From Lycium barbarum (lineage: Eukaryota; Streptophyta; Magnoliopsida; Solanales; Solanaceae), in the NCBI RefSeq assembly GCF_019175385.1, contig NC_083341.1, forward strand, positions 16,810,203 to 16,874,202: a stretch of 64,000 nt of DNA, in the 5' to 3' direction. Of the stretch, positions 33,501-45,216 are shown piece after piece; position 1 is the stretch's first letter, and each line of letters begins with the position of its first letter. The position numbers and the translations under genes are program-made. The notes beneath the pieces were generated by a model that worked only from the letters and a program-made list of their open reading frames with translations, was not told where the DNA came from and did not search any database.

Positions 33501-35589
33501 GCTGGGGCAGTGGAGGTGGACTGCTGGACAGTCGACGATGAAGGAGAGGAGGTGGAGGGGGTCGGGTGGTGGGTTGCACGAGAGGGAGCATTGGCGGAGC
33601 AGTGACCTGGTTATGCAACAATTGGATTCTCAATGCGGAATTATCAACATCCAAAAATTCATATGAGATAGGAGATGGAGTATTTATTTGTGAAAATGGA
33701 AAGGAATTTTCATCAAACCACACATGCCAGGCTATGATTATTTTTCGGCTCGCTAAGTCATAGCATTTGTACCCCCAATGATTGGAAGGATATCCTAGGA
33801 AGACACACGAAGTGGACCTAGATTGCAACTTATGAATTTGTGTGGAGGGAAAGAGAGGAAAGCATAGACATCCAAAGACTCAGAGATGAGAGTAGGATGG
33901 ATTCTTTTGATAAAGAATGTGAGTGGGTGTCTTATATGCTAAGAGTTTAGAAGGGAGAATATTGTGGAGGTACGTTGCCATTGCCAAGGCGTGATGCAAA
34001 TAGGAGGGGGGGCATAGATGCATGGGCAAGGAGTGTACGAACAATATTATTGATGGATTTAATTTTCCGGTCCGCCTTACCATTTTGGGGGGAAGTGTGG
34101 GGACAAGAAAAGCGGAAAAGCATCCCGTTTTGTTCACAAAACTTATGAAAAGGACCATTGTCAAATTCACGCCCGTTGTCACATTGAAAGGTTTTTATTT
34201 CTTTTTCAAACTGAGTGCGAATGAAAATCCGGAAAGACAAGAAGCAATTATAAACTTAGGACTTTGTTTTGATGGGAAAAGTCCAAAGAAAATTAGTGTA
34301 ATTGTCAAGAAATAAAACATAATATCTGTGACTTGAAGAGCTAAGAACAGGTGAAGTCCATAAATCACCGTGAACAATGTCAAAGGGCATAGTAGTAGTT
34401 GAAAGAGAGTCATAAAAAGGCAATTTAATTAATTTCCCCAGAGGGCAAGAATGACAAATATTATTTCGAGCCTTATTACATTCAATCAAATTACTACTAC
34501 ATAAAGAACTAAGAATAACATCCCCTGGATGACCTAAACGGGAGTGCCAAATATGAGGAGAGATGGCACTAAAAGCAGATGGTGCGGAAGACGAGATGGC
34601 TCAAATTTTTTTGAAGAATGGATAAAGATCACCCGAACTCTCACATCTCATGAGTTTGCTCCCCGTCGGTAAATCCTTCACATAAAAACCAAAAGGATCA
34701 AATTCAACAGAAACCATATTATCGATAGTAAATTTACGAACGGAAATAAGGTTTTTGATGAGTTTAGGTGCATGTAAGACATTTTTCAGTTTTAAAGAGG
34801 GATTTTCTTGAAGGGATGTATGACCATAACCACGAATTGGAATCATGTTACCATTACCAACAACAATGCCATTATTTTTGCTCAATTGATAATAAGACGA
34901 GAGAGTACCATGAGAGTTGGTCATATGAGATGTGGCTCCGGTGTCCATGTACCAATTTTTGTCATTGGGCGGATTCAACAACATTGTGTGCATAGCTTGA
35001 TCAATATCTGTGGGCGCATACCCACCATGGGATAACGAGGTTGACGAGTAGAATGACTGTGAAGGACGAGGACCAAGAACTCCCTGCTGCGAGGGAGCTG
35101 GATGCGACTGTTGCCAGTCGCGGGGCTGCTGCCACCCAGACGTGGGGTACGGGCACGATGGAGTGGCCCACTGCTGTTACCCCCAAGCTGCCCACGGTGG
35201 AAAATACCACGAAGGGGCAGTGGGTCCCTGCTGCTATGACGCGGCGGGCTGGTATGCCTGTGTATTGGTGCGGCTGCCCCCGCCGCTGCTTTGTCCATTG
35301 CCGCTGCCACCGCGATTGTTGCGGTTGCCGCCGCTGCGATCGCAGTTATTTTTGTTTCCACAATTCTGCGAATTTCCACGATTGTTGAAGTTATTTGTAG
35401 AATTATTGGGCTGTCCATTTCCTGAGAAATTCTGAGGATTAACATTGTGGGAAAAAGGAGCAACATTCGAGCCGGAGTCGTGAATGGCGTCCTCGGCATG
35501 GCTATCTTCCTCAAGCTCAAGCATCGACCGGACAACGTCAAAAGATGGGAGAGGAGTACGGTGCTGCACCGTCGTGTGAAAAGTTTTAT
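33501..35589 (-). pseudogene. copia B gag C-part, protease and integrase
   Basis: Read from 35589 downward: gag C-terminal region (LPSFDVVRSMLELEEDSHAE, then an Asn/Gly/Ser-rich tail), protease with NWYMDTGATSHMTNSHG near 34940, GAG-pre-integrase, integrase core with CDNGREFD and CPHTSPQNGKADRK, and the C-terminal CVFLGYPSNHWGYK block. Frameshifts or stops break it near 34600, 34240, 33930 and 33830. The catalytic Glu of integrase is Asp here (NGKADRK; copia A has NGKAERK). The piece starts at the chromovirus insertion (35590) and ends at the gag-only insertion (33500). Confidence 0.85.
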
Positions 35590-38316
35590 TGTAACACCTC
35601 GTGTATTCGGGTTAAGAGTTGTCTTATAAGATGGGGGTATAATGAACCCAATTTTAGTAGTGTATAAATGGTGTTTGAAACCCAATCAAGACATGAGAAG
35701 AGTCTTTGGGCAAAGCAAAGTTGAAAACCACTCTACGGGGCATGTTTGCAAGTGAGTTTATAGACGGTCCTACTTCCAACGACCATAACCCCATTATTAA
35801 TTTGGAATTTGGAAAAACTTCCTGATTAAAGTTGTAGCCCTTTGAAATAGCTTTCCAACGGTATATTATAGGCCTCAAACGGACATCTGTGAAAAGAGTT
35901 ATGCCCATTATACGACAGACTGTTCGAGCAGAAAATTTTGACGGACCATTTGACGGTCCGTAGAACAGTTTGACGGCCGTAAAACATTTTGACGGTCCGT
36001 CAAAATGTCACAGAAACTCAATTTTTGCTGAGCAGTTTTACGGTTCATTTTGACGGTCCGTAAAACAATTATACGGTCCGTCAAATTGACTCAGGCCAGC
36101 GTAAAATGGTCACAGAAAAACCCAATTTTTGCTGGGTAGTTTTACGGACCATTTTGACGGTCCGTCAAACAATTTGACAGTCCGTAAAAATGGGCATAGA
36201 ATTTCCCGATGGGTCAGATTTTAAGATGTTAAAAAGAGACCCAAACTCATTTTTTTTCATTCCCATTTCTCCTCCACGACTCAAGGGTTCTCTAGAGCCA
36301 TCCAAACACTTCATATGCAAGAATCCAAGTGAAACTAAAGATCCACTTCATCAATCCACAAAACTAAGTGTGAGAAACACATCAAATCCATTCAAGTCAA
36401 TAAATTCCATGGAAGGTGGAACTAGGGTTTTGTTCAAGTGAAGCATTTCAACTCAAGGCTTATTCCTACAATAACTAAGGTAAGTTTTATGATGTTTCAT
36501 GATGATTAAAGTGTTGATAAGTTCTTGGGAGAATAGTAAATGGATTTGATAAAGAGAATTATATGAACTATGCTAGAGTTTTTGGATTGTTGACTTGGGA
36601 TTGTTGTATTCATATGGGTGATGAAGAATGATGTTAATTACATCTAATTAAGATTGTAGAATCACCTAGAAGTAATAGATTGGGGATTGGGTGAAGAAAA
36701 CACCATTAATGAAGGTTGTGGAGCTTTATGCCCACCAAGTGTTTGATAAAATGCTTAGATGAACAAAGCATGGATATTGTTGCTAATATAGAGTCCCTAT
36801 GACCTGTATTGCTATAGATTAAAGTTGAAAGGATTGACGGACATTGTGATACGCTCAAAAGCAGGAAGTTAAGGTATGTAGAACTTCCATCCACATGTGG
36901 GAATCTCTACGTTCTTCCCCATGATCCGTTTCTTAAAATCTATGAAGTTCAAATCCTAGGGCATTAAACCCAACATATTGGTAGCCCGTATTTATGTATT
37001 TATGTACATGAATCTTGTATCTATATTAGTTATTGTATTCCTAATCTTCCATTACGGATATTAGGAATCCTAGCTTAATCCATGAATCATGAATTCTTCC
37101 TCATGTGTTCTCAATATGTTTACATGAAACTTTATCATTTTATCTAGCAAGTTACAAGCATGTTTTCAAGTCAATTATATATATGATTTCGAAATATTCT
37201 TATTACTCATGAATCAAGAACATGTTTGCAAAACTATGACAAGTTATCTTATGAAACTATTTTACAAGTTATTTCATGAAATCATGTTTATATGATTATT
37301 TCATGAAACCATGTTTACAAGATTATTGCATGAAACCATGTTTACAAGTTATTTCGTGAAATCATGATTACAAGACAAGTACAAGTTAATTCACGAAAAT
37401 CATGGGCTTCTTAGCCAACTATATTATGTTAATGTTTTTTTGAGTTACACAAATTACCGAGAAGGCTCAGATAGCCTGAAACTACGTAGGCACCGTAGGA
37501 CAAGGATTGCTCCGCTCAGATAAGACGATACCTTAATTTTACACTGAATGGATCCATCAGGTACGTTACCACCTTATACCCTAGCAAGGTATAGGGGCTC
37601 TGCTGGTCCGGCGAGGTACCAGACTCCACGTATCCACGTGGTGATATCATGTGTCGGTTTATGAAATGCTCTCCCTACTTATCATGTTTTACTCATGTTA
37701 TATATATATATGTACTCATGCTCATGCTCATGCTCATGTTCATGTCCAAGTTTTCAGTTTCAGTTCTTATCATGTTATTCCATGTCCCATTTTGTTTCTT
37801 TCGGTTGCTTTACATACCAGTACATTCAATGTGATGACGTCCCCTTTTATTGCTCGGGGGCCTGCATTTCACGATGCAGGTACTGATATACAGGACGACA
37901 CAACTGCTCAGTAGGACAACATTCGTATCAGCTTATTGGTGAGCCCCATCTCATTCGGGGTTTAGTCAACTTTTGTTTTATGATTAATTATGCATCTAAA
38001 GGTATGCTGGGGGCCTTGTCCCAGTAAGTATGTTTTCCAGTCAGACTCATGATAGAGGTTTCATAGACTAGACAAATCAGTTCTGTCATGTCAGACATTT
38101 GGAGTCGTATAGCCATTTTGGCTCACTCATGTTTAAACAAGTATTTTATTAAGTATTATGACTTACCATGTTTTATAAAGGCTCATCATGCATTCACGTT
38201 ATATTCCGCTTATGTTATGTATCATGATGATTCAGCAAGCCATGTGGTTCGCTCGATCACATGAAGTCTGGCACCGAGTGCCGTGTTACGTCCAGGCCAT
38301 GGTTCGGGGCGTGACA
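35590..38316 (+). repeat. 5' LTR of the chromovirus (2.7 kb)
   Basis: It begins TGTAACACCTCGTGTATTCG and ends GGTTCGGGGCGTGACA. It contains a cluster of GACGGTCCGT words (35938-36190), a TATATATATATG and CATGCT microsatellite near 37700, and repeated CATGAAACCATGTTTACAAG words near 37230-37400. It is nearly identical to the 3' LTR. Confidence 0.9.
35938..36190. repeat. Cluster of GACGGTCCGT(C/A)AAA palindromic motifs (second copy 42784-43033)
   Basis: Within 250 bases the words TTTGACGGTCCGTCAAA, TTTTACGGACC and GACGGTCCGTAAAAC occur about ten times. GACGGTCCGTC is itself palindromic, and the spacers CAATTTTTGCTGAGCAG / CAATTTTTGCTGGGTAG repeat as well. The same cluster is present in the other LTR. 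It lies about 350 bases into the LTR, so it may be an enhancer-like array or a hairpin region. Confidence 0.75.
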
Positions 38317-38321
38317 TAACT

Positions 38322-38333
38322 TGGTATCAGAGC
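38322..38333 (+). other. Primer-binding site of the chromovirus
   Basis: TGGTATCAGAGC, five bases after the LTR end, is the exact initiator tRNA-Met site used by many plant Ty3/gypsy elements. Confidence 0.9.
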
Positions 38334-40047
38334 CTAGGTTCAAGAGTCTTAGGGAGTCTATGAAACCGTGTCCAGTGGGGTCACTTTTATATGTGTGTGC
38401 GCGCCACACATATAAACAGTTGACCACCAAGACATTCAGGATTGTCTCATTTCTTTCTACTCTAGATCGTTCCATGAAGCTTAGAGCAATAAGAAACTTC
38501 TCTTCCTCTCGAATTACGTACGTTTTGAATGCGTAGGTGATGAACAGAAAATTCAAGGTCCAAGTAAGGATGTTTACCCATAGGGGGTACAATTATGCAG
38601 TATTTACTGGTAACGAATGAGACTTCAAGTGCTATTGAAAGTGGAATACAATGTAAGTTGCCCGAGAAGGGGTGTAGTGGAATGAATGGTATGTTGAATG
38701 ATAATGATTTTATTGAGAAAGGAGAATGGAATACAACAGGGAGAGGATATCAGAGAAATTAGAAAAAGAGCTAAATCAATAGGAAAAAGGTAAATCATGG
38801 AAGATCTCAAGGAAGTGGTGGTAGACAGTTTTCTACCGGAGGTCATCAGGACCCACTCCATCTGCAGTTAAAGATTGAAAGGGAAAATAAACAGGAAAGT
38901 GTAACAGGTATAGTTTGAGTTGGACATATGAGGTAAGTTCATCATTTTTATACTGTTGTCAAAATTGGGAGCCCTGTGTGGCTACGATATGATATGATAT
39001 ATGTATATATGTTGGCCTTGTAAGGCATTGTTGGTATTTCCTGCGTGCAGGTTTTGGGATAGTAAGAAATACAGAGGAAACTCTGCCAAAATTTTCCTAG
39101 AAATAGAAGGAGAATAAGATATAAGTTCGTAATATGTCTGGAAAAGCCATGTCAACAGTAATGATAAGATTTGACTAAGTTACGAGTACGGCTGACCTTG
39201 AGAAATATGATTTGATTTCCTATTCAGATGAACACCTTGAGTGGGTGACAGTTCGGATACATCCGAATGTGTGCTAGAAACCAAGGGCTTAAGTTAAGTT
39301 CAGAGTAGAGTGATTAGTGGAAGAAGAAATCAGCTAAGCCGTAAAAGAGCAAACTACAGAAGAATAACCTTTAAGAGTTGTCAAAAAGGGGTTGTCCTAA
39401 TATTTACAGTGTGAGAAGAGTTAAGTCGTTAAGATAGAGTATGCCAGTTATGAATACAGTAGCAACCCGTTCATGTAAGTAAATTTAGTTTTTCCCCATG
39501 AGAAATTGCTCAGATGTGAGTCAAAAAAAAATCGTCAGTGTTGTAGAGTACAAAGAAATCACAGAAGATAAGGAATGTTAATTGCAATCCCATCAAAAGA
39601 GAAAAATTTATAAGTATAAGATGTTAGCCTTGGTCTAAGGGGGAGATGCATAAATCGCTAGGAAGTCCAGCGAGATAATTGAAGACCTGAATTGTTAGTA
39701 TGAGATATGAAGAACCTCAGTTCAGTTAAGTTGGCATAATGAGATAGTCTCCATAAGGAATATGCCTCATCTTAGAGGAAACCCGAAGTGAGTAGAATGA
39801 TCGTCGAATGAATCGTGTCAAGTTCAATTACTATCGATTAGGCGATCACAGAAAAGCGATGAGATCATGCCCAGTTATGTGTCATAAGGGTAGTGCCATT
39901 GCACAAGACTCTAATCTCTAAGGTGCTCGTAAAAGACTTAGCGTACAACCGTACTATGAGTATTTTAGGAAGTATCTCAAAAAAAAAAGAAAAAAAATCA
40001 AGTATAGGAAGTACAACTCATGATTTAGGCAAACAAGAGAACTAAGG
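38334..40047 (+). other. Chromovirus interior without recognisable gag, protease or RT
   Basis: The first 150 bases after the PBS look like a normal leader. The remaining 1.5 kb gives only short frames. One block (39060-39100, ACAGAGGAAACTCTGCCAAAATTTT) resembles the 3'-untranslated block at 41900-41925 (ACAGGGGAAACTCTGGCAAAATTTT). This suggests that the interior was rearranged and not only mutated. Confidence 0.5.
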
Positions 40048-40641
40048 TGAAAGAATTTCACTACTTCTCCAAGCTAGGAATTCGACTTTCAGACTCCGAA
40101 GTGGGTGGAGTTATTGCCCAGAACATGGCATTCCTGCTTGGTCATTGAAGTTAGAGAGAAGCAGTTTGGTGATTCCTACTTGCTCCAGATGAAAGAGAGA
40201 ATTCACGAATAGAAAGCCTTAGCTTTTGAACAGGAGGGAGATAATGGTACCTTGAGATATCGAGACAGATTATGCGTTCCAGATGTTGATGGGCTCAGAG
40301 AGCGAATTATGTTAGAAGCTCACAACTCTAGGTATTCCATTTACCCAGGTTCCACTAAGGTGTATCATGATATCAAGGAGATTTACTGGTGGAACTATAT
40401 GAAGAAGGATGTGGCAGATTTTGTAGCTAAGTGCCCGAATTGTCAGCAGGTGAAAGCCGAACACCATAGGCCTGGTGGCTTGGCTCAGAATGTTGATATT
40501 CCTGTCTGGAAATGGGAAATGATCAATATGGGCTTTGTATCAGGTCTACCTCGTTCAGCTAGGAGGCATGATTTAATTTCGGTGATTGTGGACAGACTTA
40601 CGAAGTCAGCGCACTTCTTGCCAGTTAAGACCACAGATTGA
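40048..40641 (+). pseudogene. Chromovirus RNase H end, integrase zinc domain and start of core
   Basis: At 40048-40127 the frame reads KLGIRLSDSEVGGVIAQN, the end of the RNase H/connection region, and it stops at a TGA. From 40252 a frame of 129 codons holds the integrase zinc-binding domain. It has AHNSRYSIYPGSTKVY, where the usual second His (SIHPG) is Tyr, and CPNCQQVK with both Cys. The core then starts with VSGLPRSARRHDL and VIVDRLTKSAHFLPVKTT. The frame ends at 40641. Chromovirus integrase inserts element DNA and the C-terminal chromodomain directs it to heterochromatin. Confidence 0.8.
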
Positions 40642-41198
40642 ACAAGAAGATTATGCCAAGTCATATGTTAATGAAATTTCCAGATTGTATGGGACCCTAG
40701 TGTCCATTACTTCAGATTTTGGTGCTCAGTTCACAGCGAACTTCTGAAAATCCTTTCAGAAAGGATTAGGTACGAAGGTGAACCTTAGCACAGCTTTCCA
40801 TCCTCAGACAAATGGTCAGACAGATACGCTATTCAGACCTCATGTTATGATATTCATGTTAGTTAAATACTCAGATATTTATGTCAGCTTAGTACTCAGA
40901 TATCAGTCCAGTACTCACGTATTCATGCCAGCTCAGTATTCAGCTAATCCAGTATTCAGTTAGCTCAGTATTCAGTCAGCCAGTATTCAGTCAGTTCAAT
41001 AGACATTCAATTTAGTATCTCAGCAGTTTAGTAACCATGTGTCCTTGATTTCAATGGTAATTGGGATGACCATCTGCCTCTTATTGAGTTTACTTACAAA
41101 AATAACTACCATGCTAGTATTGGGATAACACTGTTTGAAACCCTTTTGAGCAAAGGTGTAGATCACCAATTGGTTGATTCGAAGTTGGTGAAGCAGAG
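40642..41198 (+). pseudogene. Chromovirus integrase core, disrupted
   Basis: Pieces of the core are readable in shifting frames: STAFHPQTNGQTDT (40779-40831) and, after 41036, [16 protein letters not shown] and [11 protein letters not shown]. Between them 40832-41036 is filled by a run of CAGTATTCAG / TCAGTACTCAG words that does not belong to the family. Confidence 0.7.
40835..41036. repeat. Degenerate CAGTATTCAG repeat inside integrase
   Basis: About ten imperfect copies of YCAGTAYTCAG with spacers replace the integrase segment that normally follows NGQT(E/D)R. It looks like a locally expanded or inserted simple repeat. Confidence 0.7.
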
Positions 41199-41740
41199 TT
41201 GTTAAGATTAGATTTGGTTTACCAGGTTATAGAGAAAGTTAAGTTAATACAGGAGCGTTTGAAAACGGCTCAGAGTCACCAGAAGTCTTACACAGATGTG
41301 AGGCGAAGGGACTTAAAATTTTCAGTAGATGATTGGGTGTTCCTTAAAGTCTCACCCATGAAGGGTGTCATGAGATTTGGCAAGAAAGGCAAACTCAGCC
41401 CCGGATATATTGGACCTTACAGAATTCTACGAAAGGTCGGACTAGTAGTTTATGAACTTCAGTTGCCACAAGGTTTGGCTGTTGTACATCCCGTGTTTCA
41501 TGTGTCCATGTTGAGGAAGTGTGTAGGAGACCCGTCGTTGGTTGTTCCTGCTGATACTATAAGAGTTAAGGATGGTTTGACGTATGAGGAGATCCCCGTA
41601 GCCATTCTTGACCGTCAAGTTCGCAAGTTGAGAACTAAGGAAGTAGCCAGTGAAAGTCCTGTGGAGAAGTCAGAAAGTTGAGGAAGCCACATGGGAAGCC
41701 GAGGAGGATATGAAATCCATGTACCATACTTGTTTCAGCC
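41199..41740 (+). pseudogene. Chromovirus integrase C-terminus and chromodomain
   Basis: The frame 41199-41681 carries ERLKTAQSHQKSYTDVRRRD, WVFLKVSPMKGVMRFGKKGK, LSPGYIGPYRILRKVG and VHPVFHVSMLRKCVGDPS, the conserved gypsy integrase C-terminal blocks. It goes on to EEIPVAILDRQVRKLRTKEV. A small frameshift near 41655 moves the chromodomain to another frame: VLWRSQKVEEATWEAEEDM, then YHTCF. The W...EATWE pattern is the plant chromodomain signature. It ends about 240 bases before the first PPT-like tract. Confidence 0.85.
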
Positions 41741-41966
41741 CGCAGAAGAGATTTATGATGAAGCCCAAGATTTTGAGGTATGTAAGCTTTCTTTTCATGT
41801 TTTTGGTCGTGTGTGGCCAATTTGTAGTGCTATTGTGATGTAGCCCTGCGAGGCAATGATATTATGGGCTGTTGTGACAGGTTGGTAGTGCCATATTACA
41901 GGGGAAACTCTGGCAAAATTTTTGTAGAATCCAGAATATTAACATTTGAGGACGAATGTTCCAACA

Positions 41967-42400
41967 GAGGGGGAGAATGTTACACCTTGGAAATTTCCCC
42001 GTTAGCGTACCGCGAATAGACGCACGAAGGGTATGATGTATACAACATGTTGAAGAGTAAGGAGTAATATTTAATGATTCCAAATGAGATTTCAAAGACA
42101 TTTGAGGTAGGAGACGAAAGTTGTTAAGGAAAGCAAGGTATATGTTGTGTGTCGGGCAAGAATTACGAGTATCGACATAATTATGGCTTAATGACAATTT
42201 GGAGAAGAGTTATAATGTCCCTTATGTATTCATGCCTCACGTTTCACGTTCGAGTTCAGGTATTCGCTATCCATGTCTCATGTTTGGGCACTGATGTTTT
42301 CATGAAACTATGTCATGTCAGTTTTCCATGTTCCATGTCATGTTTCTTCACGTTCATATATTCAAGTTATGTCCAGCCATATCCTTAACCAAGACCCATC
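41967..42400 (+). other. Extra PPT and truncated LTR start inside the chromovirus
   Basis: AGAGGGGGAGAA at 41966-41977 is followed at once by TGTTACACCTTGGAAATTTC, which is a proper LTR start of a different but related family. This LTR-like stretch runs for about 420 bases and then gives way to CATTCGAGGACGAATGATCC and the real PPT. Confidence 0.65.
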
Positions 42401-42420
42401 ATTCGAGGACGAATGATCCC

Positions 42421-42430
42421 AAGGGGGAGA
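42421..42430 (+). other. Polypurine tract of the chromovirus
   Basis: AAGGGGGAGA lies three bases before the 3' LTR start TGTAACACC (42434). Confidence 0.85.
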
Positions 42431-42433
42431 TAT

Positions 42434-45216
42434 TGTAACACCTCGTGTATTCGGGTTAAGAGTTGTCTTATAAGATGGGGGTATAATGAACCCAATTTTA
42501 GTAGTGTATAAATGTTGTTTGAAACCCAATCAAGACATGAGAAGAGTCTTTGGGAAAAGCAAAGTTGAAAACCACTCTACGGGTCATGTTTGCAAGTGAG
42601 TTTATAGAAGGTCTTACTTCCAACGACCATAAACCCATTATTAACATGTAATTTGGGAAAACTTCCTTGATTAAAGTTGTAGCCCTTTGAAATATCTTTC
42701 CAACGGTATATTATGGGCCTCAAACAGACATCTGTGCAAAGAATTATCCCCATTATACGACAGACTGTCCGAGCAGAAAATTTTGACGGACCATTTGACG
42801 GTCCGTAGAACAGTTTGACGGCCGTAAAACATTTTGACGGTCCGTCAAAATGTCACAGAAACTCAATTTTTGCTGAGCAGTTTTACGGTTCATTTTGACG
42901 GTCCGTAAAACAATTATACGGTCCGTCAAATTGACTCAGGCCAGCGTAAAATGGTCACAAAAACCCAATTTTTGCTGGGTAGTTTTACGGATCATTTTGA
43001 CGGTCCGTCAAACAGTTTGACAGTCCGTAAAAATGGGCGTAGAATTGTCCGATGGGTCAGATTTTAAGATGTTAAAAAGAGACTCAAACTCATTTTTTTT
43101 CATTCCCATTTCTCCTCCACGACTCAAGGGTTCTCTAGAGCCATCCAAACACTTCATATGCAAGAAACCAAGTGAAACTAAAGATCCACTTCATCAATCC
43201 ACAAAACTAAGTGTGAGAAACACATCAAATCCATTCAAGTCAAGAAATTCCATGGAAGGTGGAACTAGGGTTTTGTTCAAGTGAAGCATTTCAACTCAAG
43301 GCTTATTCCTACAATAACTAAGGTAAGTTTTATGATGTTTCATGATGATTAAAGTGTTGATAAGTTCTTGGGAGAATAGTAAATGGATTTGATAGAGAGA
43401 ATTATATGAACTATGCTAGAGTTTTTGGATTGTTGACTTGGGATTGTTGTATTCATATGGGTGATGAAGAATGATGTTAATTACATCTAATTAAGATTGT
43501 AGAATCACCTAGAAGTAATAGAATGGGGATTGGGTGAAGAAAACACCATTAATGAAGGTTGTGGAGCTTCATGCCCACCAAGTGTTTGATAAAATGCTTA
43601 GATGAACAAAACATGGATATTGTTGCTAATATAGAGTCCCTATGACCTGTATTGCTATAGATTAAAGTTGAAGGGATTTAAGGACATTGTGATACGCTCA
43701 AAAGCAGGAAGTTAAGGTATGTAGAACTTCCATCCACATGTGGGAATCTCTACGTTCTTCCCCATGATCCGTTTCTTAAAATCTATGAAGTTCAAATCCT
43801 AGGGCATTAAACCCAACATATTGGTAGCCCGTATTTATGTATTTATGTACATGAATCTTGTATCTATATTCGTTATTGTATTCCTAATCTTCCATTACGG
43901 ATATTAGGAATCCTAGTTTAATCCATGAATCATGAATTCTTCCTCATGTGTTCTCAATATGTTTACATGAAACTTTATGATTTTATCTAGCAAGTTACAA
44001 GCATGTTTTCAAGTCAATTATATATATGATTTCGAAATATTCTTATTACTCATGAATCAAGAACATGTTTACAAGACTATGACAAGTTATCTTATGAAAC
44101 TATTTTACAAGTTATTTCATGAAACCATGTTTACAAGATTATTTCATGAAACCATGTTTACAAGATTATTGCATGAAACCATGTTTACAAGTTATTTCGT
44201 GAAATCATGATTACAAGACAAGTACAAGTTAATTCACGAAACCATGTTACAAGTTATTTCGTGGAATCATGATTACAAGTTAATTCACGAAAATCATGGG
44301 CTTCTTAGCCAACTATATTATGTTAATATTTTTGGGAGTTGCACAAATTACCGAGAAGGCTCAGATAGCCTGAAACTACGTAGTCACCGTAGGACAAGGA
44401 TCGCTCCGCTCAGATAAGACGATACCTTAATTTTACACTGAATGGATCCATCAGGTACGTTACCACCTTATACCCTGGAAAGGTATAGGGGCTCTGCTGG
44501 TCCGGCGAGGTACCAGACTCCACGTATCCACGTGATGATATCATGTGTCGGTTTATGAAATGCTCTCCCTACTTATCATGTTTTACTCATGTTATATATA
44601 TATATGTACTCATGCTCATGCTCATGCTCATGCTCATGTTCATGTCCAAGTTTTCAGTTTCAGTTCTTATCATATTATTCCATGTCCCATGTTGTTTCTT
44701 TCGGTTGCTTTACATACCAGTACATTCAATGTGCTGACGTCCCCTTTTATTGCCCGGGGGCCTGCATGTCACGATGCAGGTACTGATATACAGGACGACA
44801 CAACTGCTCAGTAGGACAACATTCGTATCAGCTTATTGGTGAGCCCCATCTCATTCGGGGTTTAGTCAACTTTTGTTTTATGATTAATTATGCATCTAAA
44901 GGTATGCTGGGGGCCTTGTCCCAGTAAGTATGTTTTCCAGTCAGACTCATGATAGAGGTTTCATAGACTAGACAAGTCAGTTATGTCATGTCAGACATTT
45001 GGAGTCGTATAGCCATTTTGGCTCACTCATGTTTAAACAAGTATTTTATTAAGTATTATGACTTACCATGTTTTATAAAGGCTCATCATGCATTCACGTT
45101 ATATTCCGCTTATGTTATGTATCATGATGATTCAGCAAGCCATGTGGTTCGCTCGGTCACATGCAGTCAGGCACCGAGTGTCGTGTTACGTCCAGGCCAT
45201 GGTTCGGGGCGTGACA
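42434..45216 (+). repeat. 3' LTR of the chromovirus (2.8 kb)
   Basis: The same ends and block order as the 5' LTR. It is 56 bases longer, mainly because of an extra copy of a CATGTTACAAGTTATTTCGTG-type unit near 44235-44285 and one extra CATGCT unit near 44620. Other differences are scattered single bases. Confidence 0.9.

Larger units (their letters stand above)
35590..45216 (+). mobile_element. Chromovirus-type Ty3/gypsy element (Tekay/Del-like), 9.6 kb, internally decayed
   Basis: The flanking duplication is TTTAT (35585-35589 and 45217-45221). Both LTRs are present (35590-38316 and 42434-45216), with a PBS at 38322-38333 and PPT at 42421-42430. Of pol only the end of RNase H, integrase and a chromodomain remain (40048-41740). 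Gag, protease and RT are not recognisable in 38335-40040. Near 41978-42400 the interior contains the start of a different LTR type behind its own PPT-like tract. It interrupts copia B gag. Confidence 0.9.
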
